A DNA stretch of 64,000 bases from Chitinispirillales bacterium ANBcel5 (GTDB taxonomy: Bacteria > Fibrobacterota > Chitinivibrionia > Chitinivibrionales > Chitinispirillaceae). Below are positions 26,874 to 36,826 of this stretch, piece by piece; position 1 is the stretch's first letter, and every line of letters begins with the position of its first letter. The stretch covers positions 62,001 to 126,000 of the forward strand of contig JARUKZ010000008.1 of assembly GCA_029688955.1 (NCBI GenBank), given 5' to 3'. A program made the translations under genes and the position numbers. Below the pieces are notes generated by a model. It was not told where the DNA came from and did not search any database. It saw only the letters and a program-made list of their open reading frames with translations.

Positions 26874-28352
26874 TTAGTTGTTTTCCTTTGGTGGCAAATC
26901 GGAGCCGGTATATTTTGGTGATCCGGTTCCGATACCCTCAAACTCCTCTAACACCGGACCAATATGCACCCCCTGTGAATCCATATACAGCTCCCTGATT
27001 GATCGCTGGTGATTACCCGTACGCTTTTTCACCACCGATAAAGCCTTATGCACTTCACCCCTGTGTTCAAAATAGCCAAGATTAATCACCGTATCTGCCA
27101 CATAGGAAACATTAAAGGTATGTTCCGCTGCACTTAACCCAAAACCGACATGATGAGCCATGGTTAAAAAGGTAACTACACCCTGGACACTGAGAAAACT
27201 GGCCAATTCATGAATATGTACCGAAAGAAAGTGCTCATCAGGGAGTGCATACGCATACCCGTTTAGGCTATCGATAATAATTTGTGAGATATCCTCATTG
27301 AGCACAGAACGAACAATAATATCAGTGAATTCACCTGCCGACAGTTCCGCAGGATCAACCTGATTAAAGACAATACGGCCATCGTTCATGTAAACATCTA
27401 TGTCTATCCCAAGACTTCTGGTTCTCTTAACAAAGGTGGATATGCGTTCGTCAAAGCAAAATACCAAAGTGCGCTCATCGCGTAGTGCCGCAGCTGAAGC
27501 GAACTGGGACGCAAGCGCTGACTTGCCGGTACCGGCGGCACCCTGAAGAAGGACGCATGTACTGCGGTCTATTCCACCACCCAGGTTGAAATCAAGCTCA
27601 GCAATACCACTTGAAACTAATTCGGGTGGAAATTTCCTGCGATAATCAGATGAGATCAGACGGGGAAAAACCCTTACACCTCCCTTTACAATTTTATAAT
27701 CGTGGAAACCAGAGATGAAAGGGTGACCACGGAGTTTTTCCACACGAATACGACGCCGGTCTGGTCCATAAAGAGGTTCGCTCCGGCTCATCTCGATTAC
27801 ACCGTGCACAATGGTCTTCAAAATGGTGTTTTCTTCCCCTACCGTATCGGTCAACAGAGCGGTACAGGAACGGGGCTCCAGAAATCGCTTCAGCGTCATT
27901 AGTTGTCGCTGGTACCAGCTGTTTTCTCTTGCAAGCAATCGTATTTCACTCAGAGAGTCTATCACCACTCTTTGAGGACTATACTCTCTAATTAAATTAA
28001 TCAGCTTTTCGACGATCTGGGGCAGCTCAATCTCAACAGGGTAGAGCATCGTTTGACCAGGGCCCGGCTTATCGCCAAAATGAGTGGAGATGTGTTCAAT
28101 CTTAAGCCCCTTAAGTGACCACCCATGAGAGGTGGCTATTCGCTTAATCTCAAGTTCTGTCTCCGATGTGCAAAGATAAAGACATCGCTCCTTATCTGCA
28201 ACACCCTTTAGCAAAAACTGAAGCGATAGCGTCGTTTTCCCGCTACCGCTTGTACCATATATGCCATACATCTGATCCCGGGGTAAACCGCCCTGAAGAA
28301 TTTTATCCAGGCCGGAAATACCGGATTTCATATATTCAGTCATTTCTGCCAC
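26874..28352 (-). CDS. KaiC-like double RecA-domain ATPase
   Basis: 492 residues with two KaiC/RadA-type ATPase domains. Domain 1 has Walker A YGTSGSGKTTLSLQF (about 32) and VVIDSLSEIRLLARENSWYQRQ (about 132). Domain 2 has Walker A LQGAAGTGKSALASQF (about 270) and IIIDSLNGYAYALPDEHF (about 360). In cyanobacteria KaiC is the clock core; family members elsewhere work in stress or timing signalling with linked histidine kinases. No kaiA or kaiB is nearby. The C-terminal 25 residues (GPVLEEFEGIGTGSPKYTG) form the tail that carries the phosphorylation or partner-binding region in relatives. Paired with a pseudo-receiver kinase. Confidence 0.88.
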   Translation of the reverse strand: MAEMTEYMKSGISGLDKILQGGLPRDQMYGIYGTSGSGKTTLSLQFLLKGVADKERCLYLCTSETELEIKRIATSHGWSLKGLKIEHISTHFGDKPGPGQTMLYPVEIELPQIVEKLINLIREYSPQRVVIDSLSEIRLLARENSWYQRQLMTLKRFLEPRSCTALLTDTVGEENTILKTIVHGVIEMSRSEPLYGPDRRRIRVEKLRGHPFISGFHDYKIVKGGVRVFPRLISSDYRRKFPPELVSSGIAELDFNLGGGIDRSTCVLLQGAAGTGKSALASQFASAAALRDERTLVFCFDERISTFVKRTRSLGIDIDVYMNDGRIVFNQVDPAELSAGEFTDIIVRSVLNEDISQIIIDSLNGYAYALPDEHFLSVHIHELASFLSVQGVVTFLTMAHHVGFGLSAAEHTFNVSYVADTVINLGYFEHRGEVHKALSVVKKRTGNHQRSIRELYMDSQGVHIGPVLEEFEGIGTGSPKYTGSDLPPKENN

Positions 28353-28757
28353 TATTACCCACTCTCCTTTACCATCAAATTTTTAAGCAAACAGGTATAA
28401 ATCTAACGCTGTTTATCCTGTGGCCTGTTTTGCTGCTGTTTTTTGTTCTGAGTCTGAGACGCTCCTCTGATACGCTACGTCCTTAAGCCAAGTTCCATCA
28501 ACTGTTTCATATACGCTTCTTGAAAGCCCCAACCTTCAACATCACCGTTTTTTATATAATTAATTGATTTTCTGATCGGAGCACCCTTTTGCCCTTAAGC
28601 GCCAATACTGTACTCTATTCCAAAGCCCTTGCGTGGTGATAAGCTTTCGATTTGAAGCGCGGCCTACTCCCCGTGATCGCAAATATTATTCCCCTGTCTT
28701 CCCTCTAGTGTATATCCCTATTGAAACCAGCAATCAGAGCTGCCAGAAAGTAGGCCG
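28353..28757. other. intergenic region with a small decayed coding trace
   Basis: On the minus strand, 28475 to about 28600 reads GAPIRKSINYIKNGDVEGWG and FQEAYMKQLMELGLRT before a stop. The composition is protein-like, but no start or ribosome site is present and an in-frame stop lies just upstream. I take it as a possible gene remnant of unknown family. Nothing else is evident. Confidence 0.35.
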
Positions 28758-29531
28758 CTACAATCGGTACCGACATTTAATGAGTAGTTTTGCCGCAAAA
28801 TCTCTGACCTCAGGTACCAATAGTTGCTCAGCGTCTTTTTCCAAACCGATTCCGGACAGTATCAGACTTCTCACGGTTTCAAACTGAATCCCTCTGTTAG
28901 GATCATTAAGATTCTTGTACAAAAACTCTTTTGCACCCAAGTCGTGTAGACCACTCAGAGATCGTATTACCTTGTATTTAACCATTTCTGTCTGATGAAT
29001 ACTGTACAAGCCAATAATTTTACGAGAGTCCATTTTGACCCTGTGAGAATACACCATATGACCAATAACATCAATCAGTTGCTCTAAAGCCAAAAGCGAT
29101 TGCAATTGGTATGCAAAATCAATAAACCGACCGAGATACTGTTTATCAAAACGGCACAGTGTACGTGCGGCTAAATCTCGTGGCAATGGGTAGGATGTTT
29201 TTAGAAAGCCTTTTTGGGGAATCTCTTTTTGCTGATTATTACCAATTGTAGAGAGCATTTCAAGCAGATATGGATAGGCACTATCCTGTAGCGTAACTAA
29301 AGACTCACAAACAGCTATCCGTGTATATAATTTCTTCTCCACCCAAAGCCGATCGCATAGAGCTTTAACTGATCTCTCAGTCCCACATTCAGACAGTAAT
29401 TTAGAAGCGATTGTTCTTTTAGCCGCAACTGATGAATAAAGCATTTTTATCAGTGTATCTTCACTGTACCCTTTAAAGGGAGCGAGTTCATCATCCCCGA
29501 TTTCACCTCTGCCTCTTCTATCGTTTACCAT
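28758..29531 (-). CDS. HEAT-repeat-like helical protein of unknown function
   Basis: 257 residues, all alpha-helical in pattern. Repeated units of about 30-35 residues have a HEAT-like rhythm: RTIASKLLSECGTERSVKAL, YTRIAVCESLVTLQDSAYPY, LPRDLAARTLCRFDKQYLGR, MVKYKVIRSLSGLHDLGAKE, and FETVRSLILSGIGLEKDAEQ. There is no signal peptide. It sits between the KaiC gene and the large hybrid kinase and may scaffold one of them (inference). The exact partner is unknown. Confidence 0.65.
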   Translation of the reverse strand: MVNDRRGRGEIGDDELAPFKGYSEDTLIKMLYSSVAAKRTIASKLLSECGTERSVKALCDRLWVEKKLYTRIAVCESLVTLQDSAYPYLLEMLSTIGNNQQKEIPQKGFLKTSYPLPRDLAARTLCRFDKQYLGRFIDFAYQLQSLLALEQLIDVIGHMVYSHRVKMDSRKIIGLYSIHQTEMVKYKVIRSLSGLHDLGAKEFLYKNLNDPNRGIQFETVRSLILSGIGLEKDAEQLLVPEVRDFAAKLLIKCRYRL

Positions 29532-30133
29532 CGTGTTGCCTGATCCAATTGTTTTTAGCGGATAACTACGTTATTATCTCAGGAAAATATATCTTCCCTG
29601 TATTGTTACAGGAGCTTTTGAGATATTAGTGCATAGGAGTTTTGCTGAGCTTATTCAATTTCCCTTTCCTGCAAAACTGTCCCGAAGGCTAACACATACC
29701 CCCTATTGTACCTTTGGGCAGCATTTGTTTTAATACTTGTCTCCCAAAAAAGAGTCCCTCTAATGCCAGTTTATACAACCCCTTACAGCTACTCCAAGGC
29801 TTAAAATGTTCTTAGTTTGAACTATTTAACAAAAAATTTAAACGAAACTCTTTACACCCTGGGTATAATTTGATATAATGATTGTAAGAATTTACTGCTG
29901 GTTTTTTGGATAGACTTCCATCTTCCTGACAGAGGGCCATAAGCGATTGTTTAAGCGCTTCAAAATTCGCTGGTGCTTGCAAGAGAAGGTAACATGTGAT
30001 AAACATAATTGCCACATTTCTGTTCAGTTTTATGACTGTGTTCAGAGCTAAGCAGAAAAACCTTTGATTTTTTGTGATGAAGATGACATCCAGAAGCAAA
30101 GGAGATAAGGGGTTTGGGCAAAAAGGAAAATAT
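29532..30133. other. intergenic region upstream of the giant hybrid kinase
   Basis: About 600 bp lies between two divergently oriented genes. A minus-strand frame (29812-30006, MFITCYLLLQAPANFEALKQ and following) is open but overlaps the kinase leader and has no ribosome site. I do not call it a gene. No palindromes or repeats of note. Confidence 0.4.
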
Positions 30134-33100
30134 ATGGGAAATGAGACTAATCCAATCATAAACAACCCTATTATGGGCTATGCTCACCACCGTATTATTC
30201 TAAACGATATGGGGATTCCCATAGATTATGAGTTTTTAGAAGTAAACAGGGCATTTGAAACTATCACCGGATTAAAACGAGAGGAACTGATCGGTTGCAC
30301 TGTTCGCCAGGTACTTCCCGATATTCAAAAGGATCAGTTCGATTGGATTGGCTGTTATGGTGAAGTGGCACTTAAAGGGGGTGAGAGGGTGTTTGAGCAG
30401 TACACAATGCCATTTAAGAGGTGGTATAAGGTACATGCTTATAGTCCCCAAAAGTATTTCTTTTCCACCACTTTTGTTGATGTAAGTACAAATCATTTCA
30501 TAGCAGAAGCATCAAAAGAGATGAGTGCTTATTCAGTGGAAAATGTTGACTACCAAAAAATTGCCGAAACAATGCTTACTCTTTCGGGTGCCAAATATGT
30601 GGGATTAAATAAATTTGAAAAGAATGGAAAGAATTTTAGAACGGTTGCCCTGACAGGTGAAAAGGATCATCTGAAAAGGGCCCAAAAAATTCTAAACTCC
30701 AGGCTTATAAAAAAAGAGTGGGCATATGACCCAATCCGTGAAAAAAAGACAAAAGATAATAAAACAACCTTTTTTGATAATCTTCATGAGCTTACGGGTG
30801 ATTCATTACCCGGTTCTTTAATAAAGGTAGTGGAAAAAACCTTTCATTTGGGTAAAGTCGTCGTCGTTAAAGCTATTAAGGATGATACAATCCTGGGAGA
30901 TTTTACGCTTATCTATGAATCAGAAAAAGAGTTGCAAAACCAGGTTATAGTAGAGGCCTATTCTGATATTACCGGCATGCTTTTTAGCAGAATTTATGCT
31001 GAAAATGATTTAAAGAAGCAAAAAGAGGAGCTTGAGTGTTTTTTCTCGATGAACCTTGATCTTTTATGTATTGCCGATCTTAATGGCTACTTTTTAAAAA
31101 CCAATGAAGCGTGGGGCCAGGTGCTTGGCTACGCGACCGAAGATCTGAACAAAAGAAAGTTTCTTGACTTCGTGCACCCTGATGACCTTAAGCCTACTTT
31201 GGAAGCAATACAAGATCTGTCTGAAGGTAAGGATATCCTAAATTTCGTCAACAGATACAAATCTAAAGATGGCAGCTACCGATACATCGAATGGCGGTCT
31301 CATCCTAAAGATAATCTTATTTATGCTGCAGCCCGGGATATAACTGAACGAATCACCAATGAAAAAAAAATCCAAAAACAAAATCGGTTCCAGAAAATTG
31401 TTACCGATATCTCAGCTCTTTTTACAGGAATTCAGGGACAGCATGAGTTTGATACAAGTGCTAATACAACCTTACAGAAGCTCGGAGATTTTTTTAGTGC
31501 AGACCGGGGCTATATTTATCAATTGTCTGAAGACCAGGGTAGGATGAGCAGCACCCATAGATGGTGTTCGGAAAACACTACTTTGCCAATGCTTCATTTT
31601 CGGGATATATTGGTGGATTCACTTCCCTGGTGGAAATATCATATAACAGCAGAAGACTTTGTTCATATACCGAGTGTAGAAAAACTGCCCGACGAAGCAA
31701 AAGTCGAAAAAAAGAGATTACTATCAAACGGAATCAAATCTGTTCTCACGGTGCCAATGTATGGTGATCGTGGACAATTAAAGGGCTTTTTAGGTTTCGA
31801 CAAGGTTCGCACTACCTATTGCTGGTCCCAAGAAGCGATCTCCATGCTAAAAGTTATTGGGGGTATCATTGGTAACTCCATAGAACGTATGCGTACTCTG
31901 GACAAACTAAAGGAGAGCAAAGAAAAAACAGCAGCAATACTAAGAAGTATGGATGACCTCGTTTTTGTACTTGATCGTAATCTGACTATTAAAAGTATAC
32001 ATCCATTCAAATCCAAACACCTGCTTTTTAAACCCGAATTTTTCCTTGGACAAAGTTTTGATGAAGTTGGGTTCCCCGAACCAGCATATAGCACATTAAA
32101 GAAAAGTCTTTCAGAATGTCTGCAATCCAACGATTCCACTTCCGCGCGATATTCTATTGATCTGCCTGCAGGCAGATTCTGGTTTGACGCAAAAATAACT
32201 ATTCTTAAAGACAAGGATGGTAACACGGCCGGACTAACCTGTGTTATCCGAAACATAACAGACACTATAAAACAGGAACAGGAGTTACTCAGGGAAAAAA
32301 GGCAGAGTGAAATATTTTTTAACCAATCTCTTCATGGATTTTTCATAAGTGTATTGGATGAGCCAGTCGAATGGAACGACTGTACCGACAAGGAAAAGGT
32401 TTTAGGCTATGTATTAAGTAACCAGCGAATCGTTAGAGTCAACAAGGCTCTGCTTGATCAGTATGGTGCAGATGAAAAGGAACTCATTGGCACTACTGTG
32501 GAAGAACTGTTTAAGCATGACATCCTGCATGCCAGAAGCATATACCGTGGGTTACTTGACCGTGGCTCCTGGCATGTAGAAACCATTGAACGAAAGATGG
32601 ATGGAACACCCATAATTATTGATGGTGACTATATTTGCATGTATGATGAGCAGGGCCGTGTTACAGGACATTTTGGTGTTCAGGTGGATGTAACTCAAAA
32701 GAAAAAACAGGAAGAGCAGATCCGCTTTCAAAGCACTATTGTCCAAAACATGACCGATGCTGTTGTAGCCACTGATTTAAACTTCAAAATAACCTATATG
32801 AATCAGGCAGCAGAAAATCTTTTCGGTTACTCTCTTGAAGAAGTTAAAGGTGAAAACTTTGGGATATTAAATGCCAAAGCTATGACTCATATCAGTGAGA
32901 ATAGTTTGTACGATTCTCTGATTAAAGGAAAAGTGTACAAGTCAGAGGCAATTAACAGGCGTAAGGATGGCAGCACATTTAATTGTGAATACAAATTCAT
33001 GTCCCTGCCAGACAAATTTGGTGAAACTACAGGGTTTGTGGTCATTCAGAACGATGTGACTGCCCAAAGAAAGGCAGAAAAATCTTTACGTGAGAGTGAA

Positions 33101-35473
33101 GAGAGAATCAAACAGATCATGGCTAACACCCCTGCGGTGATTTATAGTTACAAAATAGACACAAAAGGAAACCGTCACCTTGTTTTTATAAATGATAAGG
33201 TCAAAGATATACTTGGTTTTAAACCCGAAAGCTTTATCGGCCATATGGAGTTTTGGGAAAGCCGTATTCATCCTGAAGATCTCAGTAATGTACTGTCAAA
33301 AATAGCACGTCTGAAGGACCATCCCAAAACAGAAATTATATACCGTTTCAAGAACAGTAGTGGGCACTGGAGATGGATAATGGACAGACATTGTGTTACA
33401 AACAGAAGCGAGCAGGACACCGAAGTTTCAGGAGCATGGTCAGACATCACCGTTCGTAAAGAGTCGGAGGAAGTGCTGCGTGTTTACCAGAGAAGGTTAT
33501 CGCTTGCCCAGGAATTTGCTCGTGCGGGCACATGGGAATATGATATACAAACATCTTACCTCTACTGGTCTCCTGAATGTGAGGCCTTGTTTGGCCTGAA
33601 GAAAGGATCCTTTGATGGAACATTCGATACGTTTCTGTCTTTTGTACACCCTGAAGATAGAGAGCGTGTAGTCAAAACCAGTGAACCTATTAAAATTCTG
33701 CAACAGGATACCCCTTTTGAATTTGAGCACAGAATAATAACCCCAAAAGGAGAGATTCGTTGGGTTAGAGAATCAGCAGGTGTTATTCGTGATCAACATA
33801 ACAAAGCAGTCAAGGTAACCGGGTTTGTCATGGATATTACAGACAAAAAACAGACTGAAAATGAATTACTGCTCGCCAAGGAACAGGCCGAAACCGCTAA
33901 CAAAGCCAAAAGTGAATTTCTGGCAAATATGAGTCATGAGATCCGTACGCCTCTTAATGGTGTAATTGGCTTTACTGATTTGCTCAAAGATACCCCCCTT
34001 ACTTCCGCGCAAAAGCAATATGTAGACAAAGCAAATGTCTCCGGACACGCTTTGCTTGGTATCATAAATGACATCCTCGATTTCTCAAAGATTGAGGCTG
34101 GTATGATGGAGCTGGAAGTTATCAGAACAGACCTGATAGAACTTATGGAAAACAGCGTGGATATCATAAAATACGCAGCCAGCAGAAAAAACCTTGAAGT
34201 GCTGTTAAATATCGACAGTACGATGCCCCGCTTTGCAATGGTAGATCCGGTCCGCCTCAAACAAATTTTTGCCAATCTGCTCGGCAATGCAATTAAGTTT
34301 ACCGAAAACGGAGAGGTGGAACTGAAAGTAACCTATCAGGAGAAGCAGAAAAACTACGGAAAGCTTGCCTTTTCAGTCCGTGATACGGGAATTGGAATCA
34401 CTGAAGCACAGAGAGAAAAGCTGTTTAAAGCGTTCTCTCAGGCAGATAGTTCTACCACACGGAAATTTGGGGGGACCGGACTTGGACTAATTATTTCCGA
34501 TATGATAGCCAAAAAAATGGGCAGTAAAATTAATATCACCAGTACCCATGGTGAAGGAACAACGTTCTACTTTGACCTCTACACCGAAACCGACAAGGGT
34601 AATAAACAGAATTCTACAACTCTAAAGCACATCAAACGGTGCCTCATAATAGATGACAATGAAAACAACCGCCTGATTCTAAAACATATGCTAAGTAAGT
34701 GGCGTATTGCCAGCGAAACGTGCAGTAGCGGTCTTGAGGCGATTAAACTTCTTGAAGAAGCATCGTCACCTTTTGATGTAATCATCTCCGATTACAATAT
34801 GCCCCATATGAATGGTATGGAGACAATACGCGTTATCCGTGAAAAGCTAAAACTAACAAGTGATATTCAATCGGTTATTCTACTCCACTCCTCCTCAGAG
34901 GAAGCACTGCTGCGAAAACAATGCGATGAAATGGGTGTACGGTTTCGCTTGACTAAGCCAGTAAAATCAGACGACCTTTTTTCTTATCTTTGTAATCTCC
35001 ATGATTCAAATTTAACAACAGAAAACCGGAAGCAATCTACTGTTTCTGATGTGGCACAAACATCCAAAAAAGCCCAAACAGAAGGTACGTTCAAAATACT
35101 GATTGCCGAAGATGTCCCTTTGAATAAAATAATGCTTACAGCGATGCTTGGCGGTTTATATCCCAACGCAATTGTTTTCGAAGCCCAAAACGGTCTCGAA
35201 ACGGTAAAGCTCTATAACGACCAAAACCCTGATCTGATCCTTATGGATGTACAAATGCCTGAGATGGATGGACTGGAGGCTACAAAAGAGATACGCAGAC
35301 AAGAAGAACAAACCAAAAAACATGTACCCATTGTCGCACTGACTGCAAGTGCGTTAAAAGAGGAACGGGATAAATGTCTTAGCACAGGAATGGATGATTT
35401 CCTAACCAAACCGATACAACAGGAAAAACTCGCCTCGGTGATAAATGATTTTATTCGCACAAAGAGCAAGTGA
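30134..35473 (+). CDS. giant multi-PAS/GAF hybrid histidine kinase with two receivers
   Basis: 1,779 residues from ATG 30134; AAAGGAAAA just upstream favours it over ATG 30074. Approximate order: PAS (10-135), GAF-like (150-300), PAS (300-405), GAF (422-575), PAS (600-710), PAS (724-855), PAS (866-980), PAS (992-1108) and PAS (1120-1238). HisKA follows with His in FLANMSHEIRTPLNG (about 1268), then HATPase_c (NLLGNAIKFTENG; GTGLGLIISDMIAKKMGS; 1370-1480). Receiver 1 has IIDDNENNR and SDYNMPHMNGMET (Asp about 1552); receiver 2 has IAEDVPLNK and MDVQMPEMDGLEAT (Asp about 1704). No membrane segment is visible, so it is a cytosolic integrator of many signals. No Hpt or output domain is present. 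The next gene downstream is 1.7 kb away, so it is monocistronic. Confidence 0.93.
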   Translation: MGNETNPIINNPIMGYAHHRIILNDMGIPIDYEFLEVNRAFETITGLKREELIGCTVRQVLPDIQKDQFDWIGCYGEVALKGGERVFEQYTMPFKRWYKVHAYSPQKYFFSTTFVDVSTNHFIAEASKEMSAYSVENVDYQKIAETMLTLSGAKYVGLNKFEKNGKNFRTVALTGEKDHLKRAQKILNSRLIKKEWAYDPIREKKTKDNKTTFFDNLHELTGDSLPGSLIKVVEKTFHLGKVVVVKAIKDDTILGDFTLIYESEKELQNQVIVEAYSDITGMLFSRIYAENDLKKQKEELECFFSMNLDLLCIADLNGYFLKTNEAWGQVLGYATEDLNKRKFLDFVHPDDLKPTLEAIQDLSEGKDILNFVNRYKSKDGSYRYIEWRSHPKDNLIYAAARDITERITNEKKIQKQNRFQKIVTDISALFTGIQGQHEFDTSANTTLQKLGDFFSADRGYIYQLSEDQGRMSSTHRWCSENTTLPMLHFRDILVDSLPWWKYHITAEDFVHIPSVEKLPDEAKVEKKRLLSNGIKSVLTVPMYGDRGQLKGFLGFDKVRTTYCWSQEAISMLKVIGGIIGNSIERMRTLDKLKESKEKTAAILRSMDDLVFVLDRNLTIKSIHPFKSKHLLFKPEFFLGQSFDEVGFPEPAYSTLKKSLSECLQSNDSTSARYSIDLPAGRFWFDAKITILKDKDGNTAGLTCVIRNITDTIKQEQELLREKRQSEIFFNQSLHGFFISVLDEPVEWNDCTDKEKVLGYVLSNQRIVRVNKALLDQYGADEKELIGTTVEELFKHDILHARSIYRGLLDRGSWHVETIERKMDGTPIIIDGDYICMYDEQGRVTGHFGVQVDVTQKKKQEEQIRFQSTIVQNMTDAVVATDLNFKITYMNQAAENLFGYSLEEVKGENFGILNAKAMTHISENSLYDSLIKGKVYKSEAINRRKDGSTFNCEYKFMSLPDKFGETTGFVVIQNDVTAQRKAEKSLRESEERIKQIMANTPAVIYSYKIDTKGNRHLVFINDKVKDILGFKPESFIGHMEFWESRIHPEDLSNVLSKIARLKDHPKTEIIYRFKNSSGHWRWIMDRHCVTNRSEQDTEVSGAWSDITVRKESEEVLRVYQRRLSLAQEFARAGTWEYDIQTSYLYWSPECEALFGLKKGSFDGTFDTFLSFVHPEDRERVVKTSEPIKILQQDTPFEFEHRIITPKGEIRWVRESAGVIRDQHNKAVKVTGFVMDITDKKQTENELLLAKEQAETANKAKSEFLANMSHEIRTPLNGVIGFTDLLKDTPLTSAQKQYVDKANVSGHALLGIINDILDFSKIEAGMMELEVIRTDLIELMENSVDIIKYAASRKNLEVLLNIDSTMPRFAMVDPVRLKQIFANLLGNAIKFTENGEVELKVTYQEKQKNYGKLAFSVRDTGIGITEAQREKLFKAFSQADSSTTRKFGGTGLGLIISDMIAKKMGSKINITSTHGEGTTFYFDLYTETDKGNKQNSTTLKHIKRCLIIDDNENNRLILKHMLSKWRIASETCSSGLEAIKLLEEASSPFDVIISDYNMPHMNGMETIRVIREKLKLTSDIQSVILLHSSSEEALLRKQCDEMGVRFRLTKPVKSDDLFSYLCNLHDSNLTTENRKQSTVSDVAQTSKKAQTEGTFKILIAEDVPLNKIMLTAMLGGLYPNAIVFEAQNGLETVKLYNDQNPDLILMDVQMPEMDGLEATKEIRRQEEQTKKHVPIVALTASALKEERDKCLSTGMDDFLTKPIQQEKLASVINDFIRTKSK

Positions 35474-35602
35474 CTAGTTTGTTTTTGCAATAAGAGCTGC
35501 GAATTGGATTACGCAAGGTTATAGTACCAGTGCCGGTCAATTTCCAAGGCAGAAAACGTTTCAGGATACCTGCCCTGTACCAGCGCCTGGAAATGTCTAT
35601 AT

Positions 35603-35640
35603 ACTACCCCAAAAGGGTTTTCTATTTTAGCCCCATGAAA
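35603..35640. repeat. ACCCC-(loop)-GGGT element, copy 1
   Basis: ACTACCCCAAAAGGGTTTTC followed by TATTTTAGCCCCATG. It shares the layout of the copy at 35936 (palindrome, AT spacer, TAGCCCC), but the second hairpin is lost. Confidence 0.55.
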
Positions 35641-35935
35641 ATCCTTTTTCCCACAAATCTCGATGTCATCAACGAATATCCCGCGCTTTCAGCGCTTGGG
35701 ATCTTTTTATGCGCCAGCACCCGGGGCTGCGCCAGAAGACTGGCTTACCCCGGGCTATTATATTGCGCGCTTTCAGCGCTTAAGAAAAAGACCAAGGCCA
35801 AAGAAAGTATCATCTACAATAGTGGCCGCCCTGTTGAGCTGGAAGGAGCAAGAGAAAGGAACACTCCTTCTAAAAAAACCATAGATCATACAAATTCGTC
35901 TGTTAGCATGATTAACCGATGGGAATTAGTATGTA

Positions 35936-35986
35936 TTACCCCGAAGGGGTTATTCATATTAGCCCCAGGTTTCTCTACCTGGGGCG
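35936..35986. repeat. ACCCCGAAGGGGT element with CCCCAGGT hairpin, copy 2
   Basis: ACCCCGAAGGGGT palindrome, the spacer TATTCATATT, then AGCCCCAGGTTTCTCTACCTGGGGC, whose CCCCAGGT and ACCTGGGG arms form a second hairpin. From memory, similar two-hairpin elements are abundant in FCB-group genomes; this was not tested. Confidence 0.65.
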
Positions 35987-36062
35987 ATCTGGTATTTTCT
36001 AAGGTTGGAAGGTTTTTGAGATACTGGTCAATTAGTGAATTCCCGATAGAACAGTTACGCCT

Positions 36063-36096
36063 CTCGGCTACGCTCGAGGAACTGATTAAGTGCATT
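36063..36096. repeat. short interspersed repeat, CTCGGCTACGCTCG type, copy 2
   Basis: CTCGGCTACGCTCGAGGAAC followed by TGATTAAGTGCATTG, closely matching 25634-25665. Confidence 0.6.
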
Positions 36097-36125
36097 GTCC
36101 ATAACACCCACCTGAGGTGTGGATT

Positions 36126-36267
36126 CATCTCTTCATCTCTTCATCTCTTCATCTCTTCATCTCTTCATCTCTTCATTCCTTCATTCCTTCATTCCTTCAT
36201 TCCTTCATTCCTTCATTCCTTCATTCCTTCATTCCTTCATTCCTTCATTCCTTCATTCCTTCATTCC
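36126..36267. repeat. 8-bp microsatellite, two unit types
   Basis: Six units of CATCTCTT (36126-36173) are followed directly by eleven units of CATTCCTT and a partial unit (36174-36267). The units differ at two positions, so the array probably grew in two rounds. Eight is not a multiple of three; any frame across it would rotate with copy number. Confidence 0.95.
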
Positions 36268-36454
36268 AAATTCCAAATTCCTCCCGCGCTCATAGCCTAA
36301 GGCTCCCCCCAAGCGGGTCTTCACACGCTTTCACCACCTGGCCTCCGTAGCTCCCGCGGAGGAGGCCCATAAAATCCTGTTATCTGTTCCTATCGAATAA
36401 GAGAGTGTGTGTGTCAAAAAACAGGGTGACTCAGTCAGCCAGTGTCGGTAGTAT

Positions 36455-36821
36455 GATACAGAAATGGTGTTAAGGGCCCTTAGAAGAGCAATTAGAAACA
36501 GAAATCCTCAACCTGGTGTTATGATACACTCTGATCGAGGCACCCAGTATGCAAGTGAAGCCTTCAGGGCGGAGTTAGAGAAACATGATTTTATTCAAAG
36601 CATGTCCAGGAAAGGTAACTGTTGGGATAATGCTGTTGCAGAGTCCTTTTTCAATTTATAAAACCGAATTGGTTTATCATGAAGCATTCACTGACAGGCA
36701 GCATGTTCTAAGTAGCACCTTTGAATATATTGAGCACTACTATAACAGGAAAAGAAGACACAGTGCAACAGGATACTTGTCACCAGTTGATTTCGAAAAC
36801 CATTTTAAGAAGGCAGCATAA
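36455..36821 (+). pseudogene. IS3-family transposase (OrfB) C-terminal remnant
   Basis: The DDE integrase end is readable: [20 protein letters not shown] (second catalytic Asp), [16 protein letters not shown] (catalytic Glu region), a one-base frameshift near 36655, then KTELVYHEAFTDRQ, EYIEHYYNRKRRHSATGYLS and PVDFENHF. The N-terminal half and OrfA are absent. TGTCTACTTTTTCAGGGAAG just past the stop (about 36827) resembles an IS3-family right terminal repeat. It is a dead fragment. Confidence 0.88.
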
Positions 36822-36826
36822 AACCG

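Larger units (their letters stand above)
35474..36454. other. repeat-filled gene-free region
   Basis: About 980 bp without a credible gene. It holds two ACCCCGAAGGGGT-type elements (35603 and 35936), a CTCGGCTACGCTCG element (36063), the 8-bp microsatellite (36126) and a GCCTCCG/CGGAGGAGGC hairpin near 36344-36366. The long plus-strand frame across it is an artefact of the 8-bp repeats. Confidence 0.6.

Noticed and set aside
29812..30165. Minus-strand 117-residue open frame upstream of the giant kinase
   Set aside because: It overlaps the kinase start and leader and has no ribosome site; the N-terminal part is only the complement of the kinase coding strand.
35530..36300. Plus-strand 256-residue open frame
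   Set aside because: Made of repeats and the 8-bp microsatellite; low-complexity product, no start signal.
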